Origin: Coccinella septempunctata | Lineage: Eukaryota; Arthropoda; Insecta; Coleoptera; Coccinellidae | Reading direction: 5' to 3' | Length of the DNA: 64,000 nucleotides | NCBI RefSeq assembly: GCF_907165205.1 | Contig: NC_058189.1 | Span: 68,632,315-68,696,314 of the forward strand | Shown here: piece after piece, positions 46,476 to 57,639 of the stretch | Layout of the letters: each line of letters opens with the position of its first letter | Numbering within the stretch: the stretch's first letter is position 1 | Notes under the pieces: generated by a model | What the model was told of the DNA's origin: nothing | Seen by the model: only the letters and a program-made list of their open reading frames with translations | Databases searched by the model: none | Made by a program: the position numbers and the translations under genes

Positions 46476-47904
46476 ACCACTCTCACACTAGCGCACGCTT
46501 CAACATTTCACCATGGTCATATGTTGTTCTCTTATCAGAAAGCGAAAATGATTATATTCTAATCATCTGTCACCAGGAAGACAGTTTACTCAGCCAACTT
46601 CAACTAGTTTAAATCAAAATTTCGCCCTCCCGTGATCGCCAGCGCTGCTATTGGCAAAAATAATAAAATATGAACTACCTATTGGTACATACTTTAGGGG
46701 ACAAATAATCTGTGGTCTCGAAGCAGCGATCGTTCTCCTTCTCATTACTCTCTATCATCGTTGATGCAACAATATTAATCATCGTTCGTCAAGCTCAAAG
46801 TGATTTCTGGATGATCCAAATGAAAAAAATTGAATTGAAATAGTTTCCTAGGAATGAACATGAAACAGCATCTCCGGGATAGGGTGATATTTCCATCAAA
46901 ATCATATGGGAACCTTGCGAAATGATACAATCGAACAATTGGTAGATTCGTGAATTCGAAGGTCAATGTTCTGAAGATCAAGGCTGCCCAGCTGGTCCTG
47001 AACTTGTTAATTTCCTCTGAATAATAGCTTCTGCCATTCATCAATCATACTTTCGATCAGTAATGGATGCCATGTCCTATTGCTTTGCTGATGAGAGCAG
47101 GAAACATCAATTGATAAAGGAAAGTTGTCCAGAGAATGATCGAATCATTTGGCAAAATAAATCCGCTCCTCAAAAAAAAAAAAAAGATAATTACAGACAT
47201 GAAAGTTACCACTCAATACCCTCGGGGGTGAAAATCCTCCATTTAGTAACATTTTGACGATATATGTTAGATACTCAAGGTTCGAATGGAACTTTCTTCA
47301 AGAAAAGGAAGAATTTCGTTAATAACTCACAAAGAGTCCATTTTAAAATATTCATTCGAAAACCCAATTCAAACCTATAGATTTTTTCTTCCTTGCACAC
47401 CAGTTATAATCAGTGTAACCACCTTAAAATGTTATTCCAGTTCTCTCGTTTCCATTCATTCATGATTTCTGAACGCAGAAAAAACAACGGTAGACTCGTT
47501 TACTTTCACTGAAGGAGACGGGCATTTTTGAAAGAAAATCTAGAGCCTGTACATCTTCCGAGCAAAAACAAGATTACAGCCAGGCTCGTTAAGCGGTACA
47601 ACTGGTCGGTCTTTAATTACATTAACGGTGATTGTCAGGATGAGTCCTGATCGCAACTAACAACAAATTCGCTGGATATGTAGATGGTCAATTGGTTATT
47701 CTAATTGCGTACGAAGATGTGCTTCCTGCCAGTGTATTTCTCAGTGGCGGATCTGCCTTAAGTCCAAGTAGGCCAGATATTAGCACATCGTGACAAAAAA
47801 TTCCCTGATGATACTGAGAAATAATTCAAATATAGAATGAGTGAAAATAATTCGACTAAATTCAACATTCTACAAGGCCAAGAGCCCGTGGCGGCCATGG
47901 CTGC
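46476..47904. other. No gene recognised
   Basis: AT-rich with poly-A patches (47171-47186). Open stretches have no recognisable domain. Confidence 0.4.
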
Positions 47905-49005
47905 CACTGGGAATTGCACTCCAGAGAGTCCTTCAATGGGAACTCGAAAATGAAAAATGGAAAAACGAAAAAAATATTTTCCATCAGAGATGTCAGATAT
48001 TGGGAAGTTCGGTATGGAAATATAGGTTGTCGAACACGCTGAATCTATTGCAAGCAATTTCGAGAGCCTTAGAGCCTACATCCTTCGATTAGATTCTCAT
48101 TTTGAAAATGGCATTTTTCAAACATTTCAATCTGTGGTATCTTCTGTTATATACCTACTATTCAATTGAGATCTCCGGTTCCTTAATCGGATTTGCCAAG
48201 GCTCCTACGAAGGCACAAAAAATCGATTTCGAAAATCTCGATTTTTTGGGTCAAAAATGAGCAAGGGGTTAGAGACCCCCCTAAAATGACCTATTTGCAA
48301 CTCTGTCTAGGATATGGAGTGCATTGAAGATGTTTTGAAGATTCTGGAATACCAAACAGTCGATGATTCAATAGAGAATAGCACTCCAGAGAACTATTCG
48401 AAGTCAACTCGAAAATGAAAAGTGGAAAAACAAAAAAAAAATATTTTCTCCTGAACAGTGCCAGATATTTTAAATTGTCGTAGGAAAATATAGGTTTTCG
48501 AATGCGCTAAATCTATTGCGAGCAATTTCGTGAACCTACCTCCTTTCGTTTAGATTGTCATCTTTGAAATAGCATTTTCAAAAATTGCAAATTTCACTTG
48601 AGAATTCGTCAAGACCGAATGGTTGTGCCGGAGTGGATGAAATCTTGAAATTTATAACAAGAAGAGTTGCTCTTTCAGAATATGTATCACATTTAGATCT
48701 ACGATGATTTTCCTGGAAGATTTGTGACTCGAAATTTGACCTTCGAAAAATTCCCAAAAAGATGGGGTCATTTAAAACTTCCTCAAGACCGAACGGTTGT
48801 GTCGAGGTGGATGAAATTCTCAGATTTATTACTAGAAGAGTTGTTCTTTCAGAATATGTATCACATTCAGATCTGCGCATCTGCTGTTATATGCGTGTGA
48901 TCAAATTGGGATTTCAATAATCAGCGTTGTCTATTCTTCCACCTAACACAAAAGCTCGTAAATCTCGATTTTTTGATCAAAAATGAGCGAAGGGTTAGTA
49001 ATAAA
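47905..49005 (+). repeat. Composite repeat: head-linker-head-satellite-linker
   Basis: Comparison within the window gives this order: head segment (47905-48125; CACTCCAGAGAG ... AATCTATTGCAAGCAATTT), linker (48130-48284; CTTCTGTTATATACC ... TCTCGATTTTTTGGGTCAAA), a second head (48285-48590), about 1.7 units of the 172-bp satellite (48590-48885), and a second linker (48886-49005; CTGCTGTTATATGCG ... CTCGATTTTTTGATCAAA). This implies a long higher-order unit of head + satellite + linker, of which the 12865-14650 array is an expanded relative. Confidence 0.75.
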
Positions 49006-49559
49006 CACAAGCACAGGGAAAATATTAATACCAAAACTTCAACCTCTAGGGCTTGAAGCTAGAGCCTAGTCTATGCCATATCTAGTGGATAATAGAAGGC
49101 GTAGCTGAGCCTTCAATTGATTCGTTCGCTTTTTGACCCCGTCCACAAATTGATCGAGATACATCAGATAAGAGATACGATCGAAAATTAACATTCATCG
49201 CGAACCGCTATTTCTCTTTCGCAGACTCATCGTCTATCGCTCCAATTTTTTCCCTCCGTTCTTGGCACTTTTTCCTAGCCTTAATGAATTATTTCTAGGC
49301 GATCTTATCGGCCGATGAAGAGCGTTCGCGTAATGGTGGGATAGTTTTCTTGCGGTTGACATTTTTATGCTACATTATTGTAATTTCCAACCGTTAAGTA
49401 CCGTTTCATGAAACTAGTCGCAGGATACAGTCAAATCATACTTTATTGCCGGTTTAAAGCTGCTTGATCGTGTGAATATTTCGCGATATGCAGATGAGAA
49501 CTGTTGGGATTTTGGTTCAGTGTTTCCTATGGTGACACTTTGGAATCAAATACGAAAAA
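49006..49559. other. No gene recognised
   Basis: Unique, moderately AT-rich segment between two blocks of the satellite family. Confidence 0.4.
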
Positions 49560-49995
49560 ACTGGTAGACACTCATGAAACCCGTCAAAAATATGGGGTCA
49601 GTTAAAACTTCCTCAAGATCGAACGGTTCTGCCGAAATGGGTGAAATTCTCAGATTCATTACTAGAAGAGTTGCTCTTTCAGAATATGTATCACATTTAG
49701 ATCTACTATAATTTTCCTGGAAGATACGCGACTCGAAAGTTGACCTTCGAAAAATTGTCAAAAAGATGGGGTCAGTTAAAACTTCCTCAAGACCAAAGAG
49801 TTCTGCCGCGATAGATGAAATTCTCAGATTTATTACAAGAAGAGTGGCTTTTTCAGAATATGTATCACATTTAAATCTACGATAATTTTCCTGGCAGATA
49901 TGCGACTCCAGAGTTGACCTTCGAAAAATTCCAAAAAAGATGGTGTCAGATGGGGAATTTCGAGACTTATTACGAGAAGTGTTTCTCTTTCAGAA
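49560..49995 (+). repeat. 172-bp satellite, about 2.5 diverged units
   Basis: AAAACTTCCTCAAGATCGAA at 49604, AAAACTTCCTCAAGACCAAA at 49777 and the intervening AGAAGAGTTGCTCTTTCAG match the main array. The Tc1-like element at 50000 inserted in the third unit, at CAGAATA|TA. Confidence 0.85.
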
Positions 49996-49999
49996 TATA

Positions 50000-51510
50000 C
50001 ACTGCGAAAAAAAAATTAACGCACATTCTGAAAATCTCAATTTTAATGAAATTTAACTCTACATTGACTTTATAACTTATTTTTTATGTTCTCTCGGGAA
50101 GGTTTTGAACGAAACAAGACACATTAAATGGAAGAAAAATTCAGGATTTCACCGAATCTTATGTGAAAGAAGAGAAATGAACAATGTTCAAAATACTGAA
50201 ATGCTGATAAGTGATTTAATACTTGGTATTTCAACCCCTTGCGTTAATTACAGCTTGGCAACGACGGTTCATACTCAAAATGAGTGATCTTAAAATGTTC
50301 TGATCTAATCCTTCCCAGATTTCTCCGAGTTGGATTCCTGAGTCATTAAGAGTAGCTGGATGATTTTCTGAACTTCTCAGCCTTCTATCGAGGTTGTCCC
50401 AAACCTGCTCAATAGGATTGAGATATGGACTTCTTGCTGGCCATTCCATTCGAGAGACTTCAACCTCTTCAAGGTACTCCTGAACGATGGGCGCACGATG
50501 GGGTCTGGCATTATCGTCCATAAAAATAAAATTTTCACCAATGTATGGGCCAAATGGCACTACATGCTCTTCAAGAATGTTCCTTATATACTTATCAGCA
50601 TTCATAGCTCCATTATCAACAACCACTAGGTCTGTGCGAGCAGTCACAGATATTCCACCCCATACCATGATCGATCCTGCCCCGAAACCAGTAGTATTCA
50701 GGAAATTGCACTGAGCATATCTTTCATGTGGACGTCTGTATACAAGGGAACGTCGATCACAATGGTAGAGGCAGAATCTAGACTCATCTGTGAAGAGAAC
50801 TCTTTCCCAATCGGCCGCTTCCCAATGGATATGCTCTCTCGCAAAATCCAAACCCGCCCTTCGATGGGCTGTGGTAAGAGCTAGGTCTCTTGCCGCGACA
50901 CGAGGCCTTAAATCATATTCTCTGAGGCGATTACTTATTGTCTGAGTGCTAATTTGCACCTCATGAGTTTGCTCAAGCTTAATTTGAAGCAGGCGAGCGG
51001 TTGCAAACCGTTGTCTCAACGAAGAAACTCTCAAGTAACGTTCTTGAATGGCAGTTGTTACCCGTGGTCTACCCTGTCCTGGTCTTCGGACATTCATACC
51101 TGTCTCCCTGAATCACTGCAACATTCTGGACACACTTGTATGGGAAACTCCAAACCTTTCTGCAATTCTTGTGCATGTCCAACCTTCTTCTCGCAAAACT
51201 ACCGCTTGGGCACATTCCTCTTGAGTCAAATTGCGTGTTTCGCGTTGCATAGCGATCGAGTGTACAAAATCAAACGAAAGAAAAACTATTGATCACTAGA
51301 ATTGATCGAGAACAACTGATTTTAAAATAGAGCCAATACATTCAAAATCTGATAATATCATCTTTTTTTATTCCTGCTGGGAAAAAACATCTGTATTGAA
51401 GAACACCGTTGAAAGTAGATAACATATGCATGCATAATTCTGATAAAAATAATTATCATTGAAAACAGCTTCAGTTGTAGAATAAATTTGAGATTTCCAT
51501 AATGTGCGTT
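50000..51510 (-). mobile_element. Tc1-like element copy I, almost complete
   Basis: The left TIR is CACTGCGAAAAAAAAATTAACG, preceded by TA (49998-49999). The right end shows the inner TIR (complement of AACGCACATTATGGAAATCT) up to 51510, where the outer ~17 bp are lost. About 1.5 kb, with a single transposase gene spanning the minus strand. It sits in a satellite unit. Confidence 0.93.
50231..51250 (-). pseudogene. Tc1-like transposase with one premature stop (copy I)
   Basis: From ATG 51250 (MQRETRNLTQEECAQAV) the frame runs 339 codons to TGA 50231, with a single internal stop, TGA at 51113-51115 (codon 46), where copy H reads CGA (Arg) in MLQRFRETG. Domains: first HTH (TRIAERFGVSHTSVSRML), GRPR motif, second HTH (STQTISNRLREYDLRPR), then the catalytic domain with FTDESRF, MDDNARPH and LNPIEQVWDNL, so the D, D and E residues are intact. 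SPDLN is changed to SPYLN. The last five codons (GNTKY in the sisters) are lost by a GGA to TGA change. It probably became inactive recently and is the best template in the window for this lineage. Confidence 0.95.
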
Positions 51511-52390
51511 TCACTAGCTGTTTTCCTAGCTACCAAGGTATCTAGGCTCCTTAGAGCTTGGAGAACCAGTTGGGTCCTGTGTGTAGATAGTATCGAAAAA
51601 ATCATTCTTATCCGAACAATGATGCAGCCTTCCCATGGTAAATTGCAGGGACCGCTCGTGAAATCATAATTGGATGCATATCGAATCAGCTATACGCCCC
51701 CACCTCATTAAGCCAACTCTGATACCTCGCTTTCTTCCCTTTCACACTTTTGATTTCTAATCGCCGAAAACGAAACTCATTGTGGCCTGTTTTTCCCACC
51801 GAATCTCGATTATTTGACATTCGCATGGGCGTTCATAAAACGCTAATTGAAAGCTCGTTTATTACTTACAAGATGAAGTTTACATCCTTTACGAGTCGGT
51901 GAGAATCTGAATGCGCAAAGATCGCTTACGATTTTCAATGCGATAAAAAACTGGTCCAATTTCACTTTCGCGCACTTCCTTGGGAATATTTTTTTGGTAT
52001 ATCCTCTTGTCATACACGAAATGAACGTGTTTTGAATTATTTCGGCGTTGTTGATCGGAGCTTTCTGAACAGCTGATTCAAATGTTTAGTATTCGGGGAA
52101 ATGGTGACTATGAAAATGAAATATAAAGTTTTTTCAGTTTCTCTGAGATAGAATTTCAAAAAAATCCGAATTTCTCAGAAATTTTACTTTGTTTTTTATT
52201 GTAGTGTAACTTTAACTCAAACTGTCTCATTCATGGTTTATTATTTACAATGTTTTTGAAATATTTCCCTTGACTATTTCAAAATTTTGTTTTTTCAGAA
52301 TTGTAAATACATATTATCATCTCTTTATTCTATTTCTTAACAAAATATAAATAACTGAGACTGCTACCTGATAAACACACATATAGTGTA
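51511..52390. other. No gene recognised
   Basis: AT-rich flank. No exon supported. Confidence 0.4.
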
Positions 52391-53026
52391 CAGGATAAGT
52401 CTTGACTCGTTTGAATATTTAAACAAGAGATTCTTGAGGACACAAGAAACACTTTTTTCCTATACCATTTTTTCCAATTTGGCCCTGATAAAAAGATATA
52501 GATAAGTTTCCATAATGAGCTGTGCCACACCTGGAAAAACAAAATTACCTTCTGAATAACTAGCTAAAACTGTAACAATACACATCTGTGGACCTTTTAT
52601 GAAGAGTTTTATTCAGCCAATGTCCAAAGTAAAAAAATTTTCGAATTTCACAGATATTTTATTTTTTATTTAGATAAAATTAATAGAAAACGCATTGTAT
52701 GAGAAAATATGAAGAATACTTTTATTTCACAAAACGTTCAAATGTTCATTATATATCTACAAATTTAGTTTCAAGAGTTGAATTCTTTGAATCTTTGGTA
52801 TTTTTATGGTACGTATAGTTATAATGAGAAAACTGGAAGACGTGGGTGATATCTTGTGTTAGAAAATTTGTGAGATAGAACTAAAAATATCATTTTTATA
52901 GTTTTACAACAGTGTGTATCTTTTAAACCGTTCCGATTCGGAAAAAATGGTGAAGGAAAAAATTATTTTTTTTTTAACCCAAGAATCTACTGTTGAAATA
53001 ATTGTACGGATCAAAGACTTACCATG
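52391..53026. mobile_element. Foldback element FB4, copy 2
   Basis: TA|CAGGATAAGTCTTGACTCG on the left (TA 52389-52390) and GGATCAAAGACTTACCATG|TA on the right (TA 53027-53028). The inner arms are TTCTTGAGGACACAAGAAAC against TTTTTAACCCAAGAATCTAC. 636 bp, no coding capacity. Confidence 0.85.
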
Positions 53027-53351
53027 TATATACTGGGTGATTCGAAATCCGAGGCGAAAAATTAAGGAAGCTGTACAGACTGATATTATTTCCGATGAAA
53101 AGTTCAAAAGAAACTTATTGTATATAGCTTCGTTTTTGAGATATAAGTCTCTGCGTGTCATCAATTCTCAACTTCAAAACATAATAACGTGCGTTCAAAA
53201 AAATTCGTCGTCAAGTCGGCTATGGAATTTTGAAAGTCGATATTTCGTGTCTAAACGTAATTCTTAGCTCGTGCTTTACTATTTTCCAGTTGAACTGTCA
53301 TTTTAGCATTTTGGGTTGTTGTTGAATTAAAATTATCAGCAAATTATAAAG

Positions 53352-53736
53352 ATGGTTTTTACGGTCGTGTGAAAGACTTTTACTATTGAATTCTACTTCA
53401 AAATTGGAAAGAAAATTGAAGGAAAATGGAAATATTCTGTTCCGGCGACTTCATTGAAGCCTATGTTGCTGTTGATTATTAAGAATGAATTTTTCCATTG
53501 TACTGTTTTGCGATGTGTTGACGAAACAGGTATGTTCAAACAAAAAAGGAAGTGGTATACCAAAAAAGAAAACTCTAGAGTTCAGTAATAATGAAAACAT
53601 GGTGACAGAAGCTCGACAAACCTCTCTTCAGATTTCATCTCAAGTGGATGGAGTATCCGTTGGCATATGCCACCCGATTTTGAAAAAAAGATATCCATTT
53701 GTTTCCATAAAGATTGACATGTTATCAGAAAACTGA
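53352..53736 (+). pseudogene. N-terminal relic of an IS630/mariner-like transposase
   Basis: From ATG 53352: MVFTVV, stop, KTFTIEFYFKIGKKIEGKW. In a later frame come NNENMVTEARQ and ISSQVDGVSVGICHPILKK (a helix-turn-helix-like stretch) followed by YPFVSIKIDML. This order (FTxxE..xIExYF, then ENV..VR, then an SxGxSxGxxxxILKK helix and a YPYKI-like link) is that of the DNA-binding part of insect IS630/mariner-type transposases. Frameshifts and at least one stop break it, and no catalytic domain follows before the right TIR. Confidence 0.5.
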
Positions 53737-53782
53737 AAAGCTTGTGATTACCTAACCTTGTAGCATCCGAGAAAAATTGGAG

Positions 53783-53826
53783 TTCAGTATCATACTGAAC
53801 TGATGCATACTGACAGTATGCATCAG
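53783..53826. repeat. Two adjacent perfect palindromes
   Basis: TTCAGTAT-C-ATACTGAA (53783-53799) is followed directly by CTGATGCATACTG-A-CAGTATGCATCAG (53800-53826), each perfect about a single central base. Such structures would extrude as twin hairpins in DNA or RNA. Confidence 0.9.
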
Positions 53827-54466
53827 TCAAAGGCAAAATGTGGACCTACTTTCTTTTATGGAACTTCAATAGCAGAACGTTATGAAGGAGAAAGCATCAT
53901 GCCTTTTTATAGCTGAATTGAATTTTAATAAATTGTCCAATAGCTATTTTCATGTAATTGAGTTCTTTTAGTTTAGTCATGGATTTTCAGTAATGACTGA
54001 ATCAATTCAATATTTATAGAGAATTAATAAACACATTATTGAGAATCTTACTGTGATCTATTCATATGACTGAAGTAAGTAGGACCTTCTTACAAAAAAA
54101 CATACTACCACGATCAATTCAAGATTCATGTCTCTTACGTATGAAAATAGTGGACGGTTAAAATTTTTACGAAGAATGAAAGAGATGCTTTTCGAAAGTT
54201 GGGTGAAATTTACAGGTAACCTTTTCTGAAAAGTGCCTTTCCGTACAAAATTACGATATATAGGTTAATGTCATCATTGTTTACATTTTGGGAAGATGAA
54301 GTAATTCAAGGAAAGACATACGTTCAGCCACCGAACATCAGCCTTCAAAATTTCATAGCCTACTTGACGACGAATTTTTTTGAACGCACGTTATGAAACA
54401 CGAATGTTCAAGAATACCGCATCGATACAGGCTTGGCAACTCAAAATACGAGAGTCGTATAGTTAG

Positions 54467-54730
54467 TTATTGCATGTTTCGCCTATTTTGAGTGGATCTT
54501 ACTGCATTAATAATAATTCGTACCATTAATCGTTCTGGACCATTAATTTTCATCGCGTAAACTTGTAGTTTTGATCGCCCCCAATCAAAATTACCCATAG
54601 GATTCAAGTCAGGTGATCTCGAAGACCATAGGACTTGACCAATCCATCTCCCCTTGAAAGTTTGGTTTAACCAGTCAACATTTAGTCCAACATGCGTTGG
54701 TGCTCCGTGGTGCTGATACCATATCCACAG
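54467..54730 (-). pseudogene. C-terminal relic of an IS630/mariner-like transposase
   Basis: An open minus-strand frame of about 87 codons to TAA 54467-54469: WYQHHGAPTHVGLNVDWLN, FKGRWIGQVLW, SRSPDLNPMGNFDWG, then NGPERLMVRIIINAV. This is the second half of the catalytic domain of a common arthropod transposase type (HDGAPxH..., RWIG, SPDLxPxDFFLWG). The second catalytic Asp (usually HDGAP) is His here, and the last acidic residue (PLDFFLWG in relatives) is changed to PMGNFDWG. The upstream part is gone. It may be the other end of the transposase whose N-terminal relic lies at 53352-53736, but it lies outside that element's TIRs and in the opposite orientation. Confidence 0.75.
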
Positions 54731-54829
54731 GAAAATCTTCTAGCAAATTTGCTAGATCGTTTCCTAAAAATTGGTATCCAAACGATAAGGAACGACTTGA
54801 ATTGGAAGTGATTGCCCTTTAAAGACACC

Positions 54830-55440
54830 AGCAGAAAACCTTCGTCCGACCAAAATGTCCAAAAACCTCCCAAATCCAATTCTGACAATTCCGACGGCCC
54901 ACGAGCGGGCCCTTGGGGCACCCCCTCGCCGAAACGGGTCGGATATAGCGCCGGTTCGCCAGTTTGGCACCGTCATCCGTCATAATCACCACGGTACGTT
55001 TCCCACAATGGACATCCGCAAAAGGTGATCATCAGATCTTACCGATAGCCGTGTAGGATCGCCGCCCAGCGCTTATCTCCTCCGTATCCCTTCCTCATTA
55101 ACGAAACTGCATTCGGAACCTATTGTTCGGCTCGATAAATCGACACAGAGACAGCTGCACGATCGACGGTGAATCTGGGTCCCGGAATTGTGTCACTGGA
55201 AGAGCATATCGTGGATCTCTGGACAGCGGCAGTACCGATAGTACGTTCTAGCGTATAGGAGTACCTGTTGTTGTCGGTTCACTTGCGGTTTGATATTAGT
55301 GCGTGGTGCAACGCGGTCGCTGATCAGGTGCGCGCGGAGGCGGTCTAGTCTTGTGGTCCTTCGTGTCGGATCGGAAAGTGATACTGTTGGTATTGGAGCG
55401 CGGGTGGCGTCTTGACCGGAGGTTGAGTGGATAACGCTGA
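54830..55440. promoter_or_regulatory. GC- and CpG-rich island; candidate promoter or 5' UTR
   Basis: Composition changes sharply to GC-rich with many CpG (CGAGCGGGCCC, GTGCGCGCGGAGGCGG) in otherwise AT-rich DNA. A GGTATATAAAATT TATA-like sequence lies at its right edge (55450-55462), and a possible splice donor GATCAG|GTGCGC at 55327-55328 on the plus strand. No protein-coding frame is convincing. It may be an alternative promoter or untranslated first exon of a host gene. Orientation is unclear. Confidence 0.35.
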
Positions 55441-55595
55441 TGATTTTTTGGTATATAAAATTTTTTGTGGTTCTTTACCGGAATTCTAGAAGTACCAGAA
55501 ATTCCAGATGGATTCATGAATGTTCTGTTGGTTAATTCTGACAAGATTTCCTTTTGTACCGAATATCCTCAGAAAACATAAGTTTGCGGAATATA

Positions 55596-56255
55596 CAGGA
55601 TGAGTCTTTGACTTGTTCGAATATTTCAACAGTAGATTCTTGAGGTCAAAAGAAACACTTTTTCTCCTGATAAAAAGACATAGCCATTTTAAGTTGTCTT
55701 AATGAGCTGCCATTCCTGGAAAAGATAAATTACCCTCAGAATAACTAGCTAAATCTGTGACACTACACATCTGAGGGTCTTTTAAACAGAGTAGTATTCA
55801 GCCAAAGTACCCAATTTTTCAAATTTCACAGATACTTTTCAATTTTTGAACTTGAACTCGAAAACGGCTCATTATACGAGAAAATATGAAGAATACTTTT
55901 ATTTTACAAATAGTTCAAATATTTATTAGGTAGCGTCCAACTTAGTTTCAATAGTTGGGTTCTTTGGATTTTTGTTATTTTTATGGTACGTAATGGTCAA
56001 AATGGGAAAACTGGAAGACTTGGGTAATATCTTGTGTTCGAAAAAGATTAATCAAATAAATGAAAAACTATATTCCGTGATTAATTCCATTTGATCAAAC
56101 CGTTCGTGTGATAGAACTGAAAATAGAATTTTTTTATGGTTTTTCAATAGCCTGCATCTTTCAAACGAAGCGGATTTGGAGAAAATGGTAAAGGAAAATG
56201 TGTTTCTTTTGACCTAAGGAATCTACTGTTGAAATATTTGTACGAGCCAAACCAC
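55596..56255. mobile_element. Foldback element FB4, copy 3
   Basis: TA|CAGGATGAGTCTTTGACTTG on the left with TTCAACAGTAGATTCTTGAG. The right arm reads GACCTAAGGAATCTACTGTT and TTTGTACGAGCCAAACCAC, then TA. About 660 bp. The left arm is nearly identical to that of copy 2 over the first ~70 bp. Confidence 0.8.
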
Positions 56256-57639
56256 TATTGTGCTCAATGCTGACAAAAAACATCATGATATTCTCAAAAC
56301 ATTCAACATTTCCCTGGTTGATACCTAGATCATGAAAATTCGAAAAATATAATAGTGTGATATCGATTTTTCCATTTGGTACTTTGGTTCATTATTTACC
56401 GTAACGATCTTTTGAATTAAGCAAGAAAAATCATAATTCCTTCTGATATTTCCACAGTTTACCAAAAGCAAAAAGAATTCCATAGTTGTAGTTGAATATT
56501 CATATTGAGTAGACTACAGAACAATCATCAAATGATTCATTAATGCATTATTATCCTGATTCTTCTAGGTACCAAGGTGCAAAGACACCTCAAATTTCTG
56601 AAATATGTAAACGATCATAAATATTTCAACTTTTACCCCCTGCTCAGTTAAATGAAATCAATTTACGTTTGCACGTTTTGATGTGTGAGATCGACTTATA
56701 TTTGCTCTCAAAAACAAAGTTATAATAGTAAATCATCACATTTGATATACATATTTACTATTTAATTAATTCAAATGGGTAATCTCACATTGAACATTCG
56801 GTATGATAATTAAGTTTTTATAAGTTCATCAAAAAACATAGTAAAATATGTTTAATGGTGGGTATTTCAAAGATGAATTATTTCCAACCCATAATTGAGC
56901 CAGCGTTGTGATCATCTTGAATTTTTATAATGATTTATTCAAATGAGATCAGTGTTTTCTTCCAATTTTCAACTGAAATCTCACACATAGGTACACATGA
57001 TTAACTTTTGTGACTTGTGAGCTTATATGTTGTGGAGAATCTAATAAAATGCGCTCAATTCTGAAATTAATGAATATTTGGCAATATGTATATGGATTGT
57101 CGAAACAATATTCAGATTCCTCAAATTCCTCGGCACTTAAAATTTCGAAGGAAGAATCAGAGCTGAAACGAAGAAAAATGGGTTAATACAATTATGTAAT
57201 CATTTAAAAGCCAAAGCGACAAGTTTTGCAATCGCCCAATATCTCCTCTGCAACTTCAGGAAATGTCTAGGAGGCAAAATTTCTCAATACATAATTCGTT
57301 CTGTGACTTCCACAATACTCCTACGTTTATGAAGATCGTCTGATTGTTCGGATGATTTTTCCTTGAACCTTTCAATCCTATTCAATAATTAATATTTGTA
57401 TTTTATTCATTTCCTATCATTGACTATGTTTTTCGAAAGAATTTTTCCGAAAATTTCGCCTCTAGCAATTAAGAGTCGAAATCTATAGCACTATGTTTCC
57501 AAAAATTTCATTTTAAATTTTATCAGAAATACCAGCCTGCATGAGTTCCTAAATTTTTCGCCTTAAGTTGTGAATCACCCTGTATATCCAGAATCATTAT
57601 GTTTGGGTCTGAGTGAATAAGTACCATATCTTGCATCAT
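56256..57639. other. No gene recognised
   Basis: Strongly AT-rich. No exon or element boundary identified. Confidence 0.45.

Larger units (their letters stand above)
53181..54395 (+). mobile_element. TIR element with transposase N-terminal relic
   Basis: ATAACGTGCGTTCAAAAAAA, continuing to GGCTATGGAATTTTGAAAG (53183-53237), is repeated in reverse complement at 54343-54395, giving ~53-bp TIRs about 1.2 kb apart. The interior carries a broken N-terminal transposase-like sequence (53352-53736), a double palindrome (53783-53826) and a copy of the TTTAGTCATGGATTTTCA repeat. The target duplication is not clear. Confidence 0.75.
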
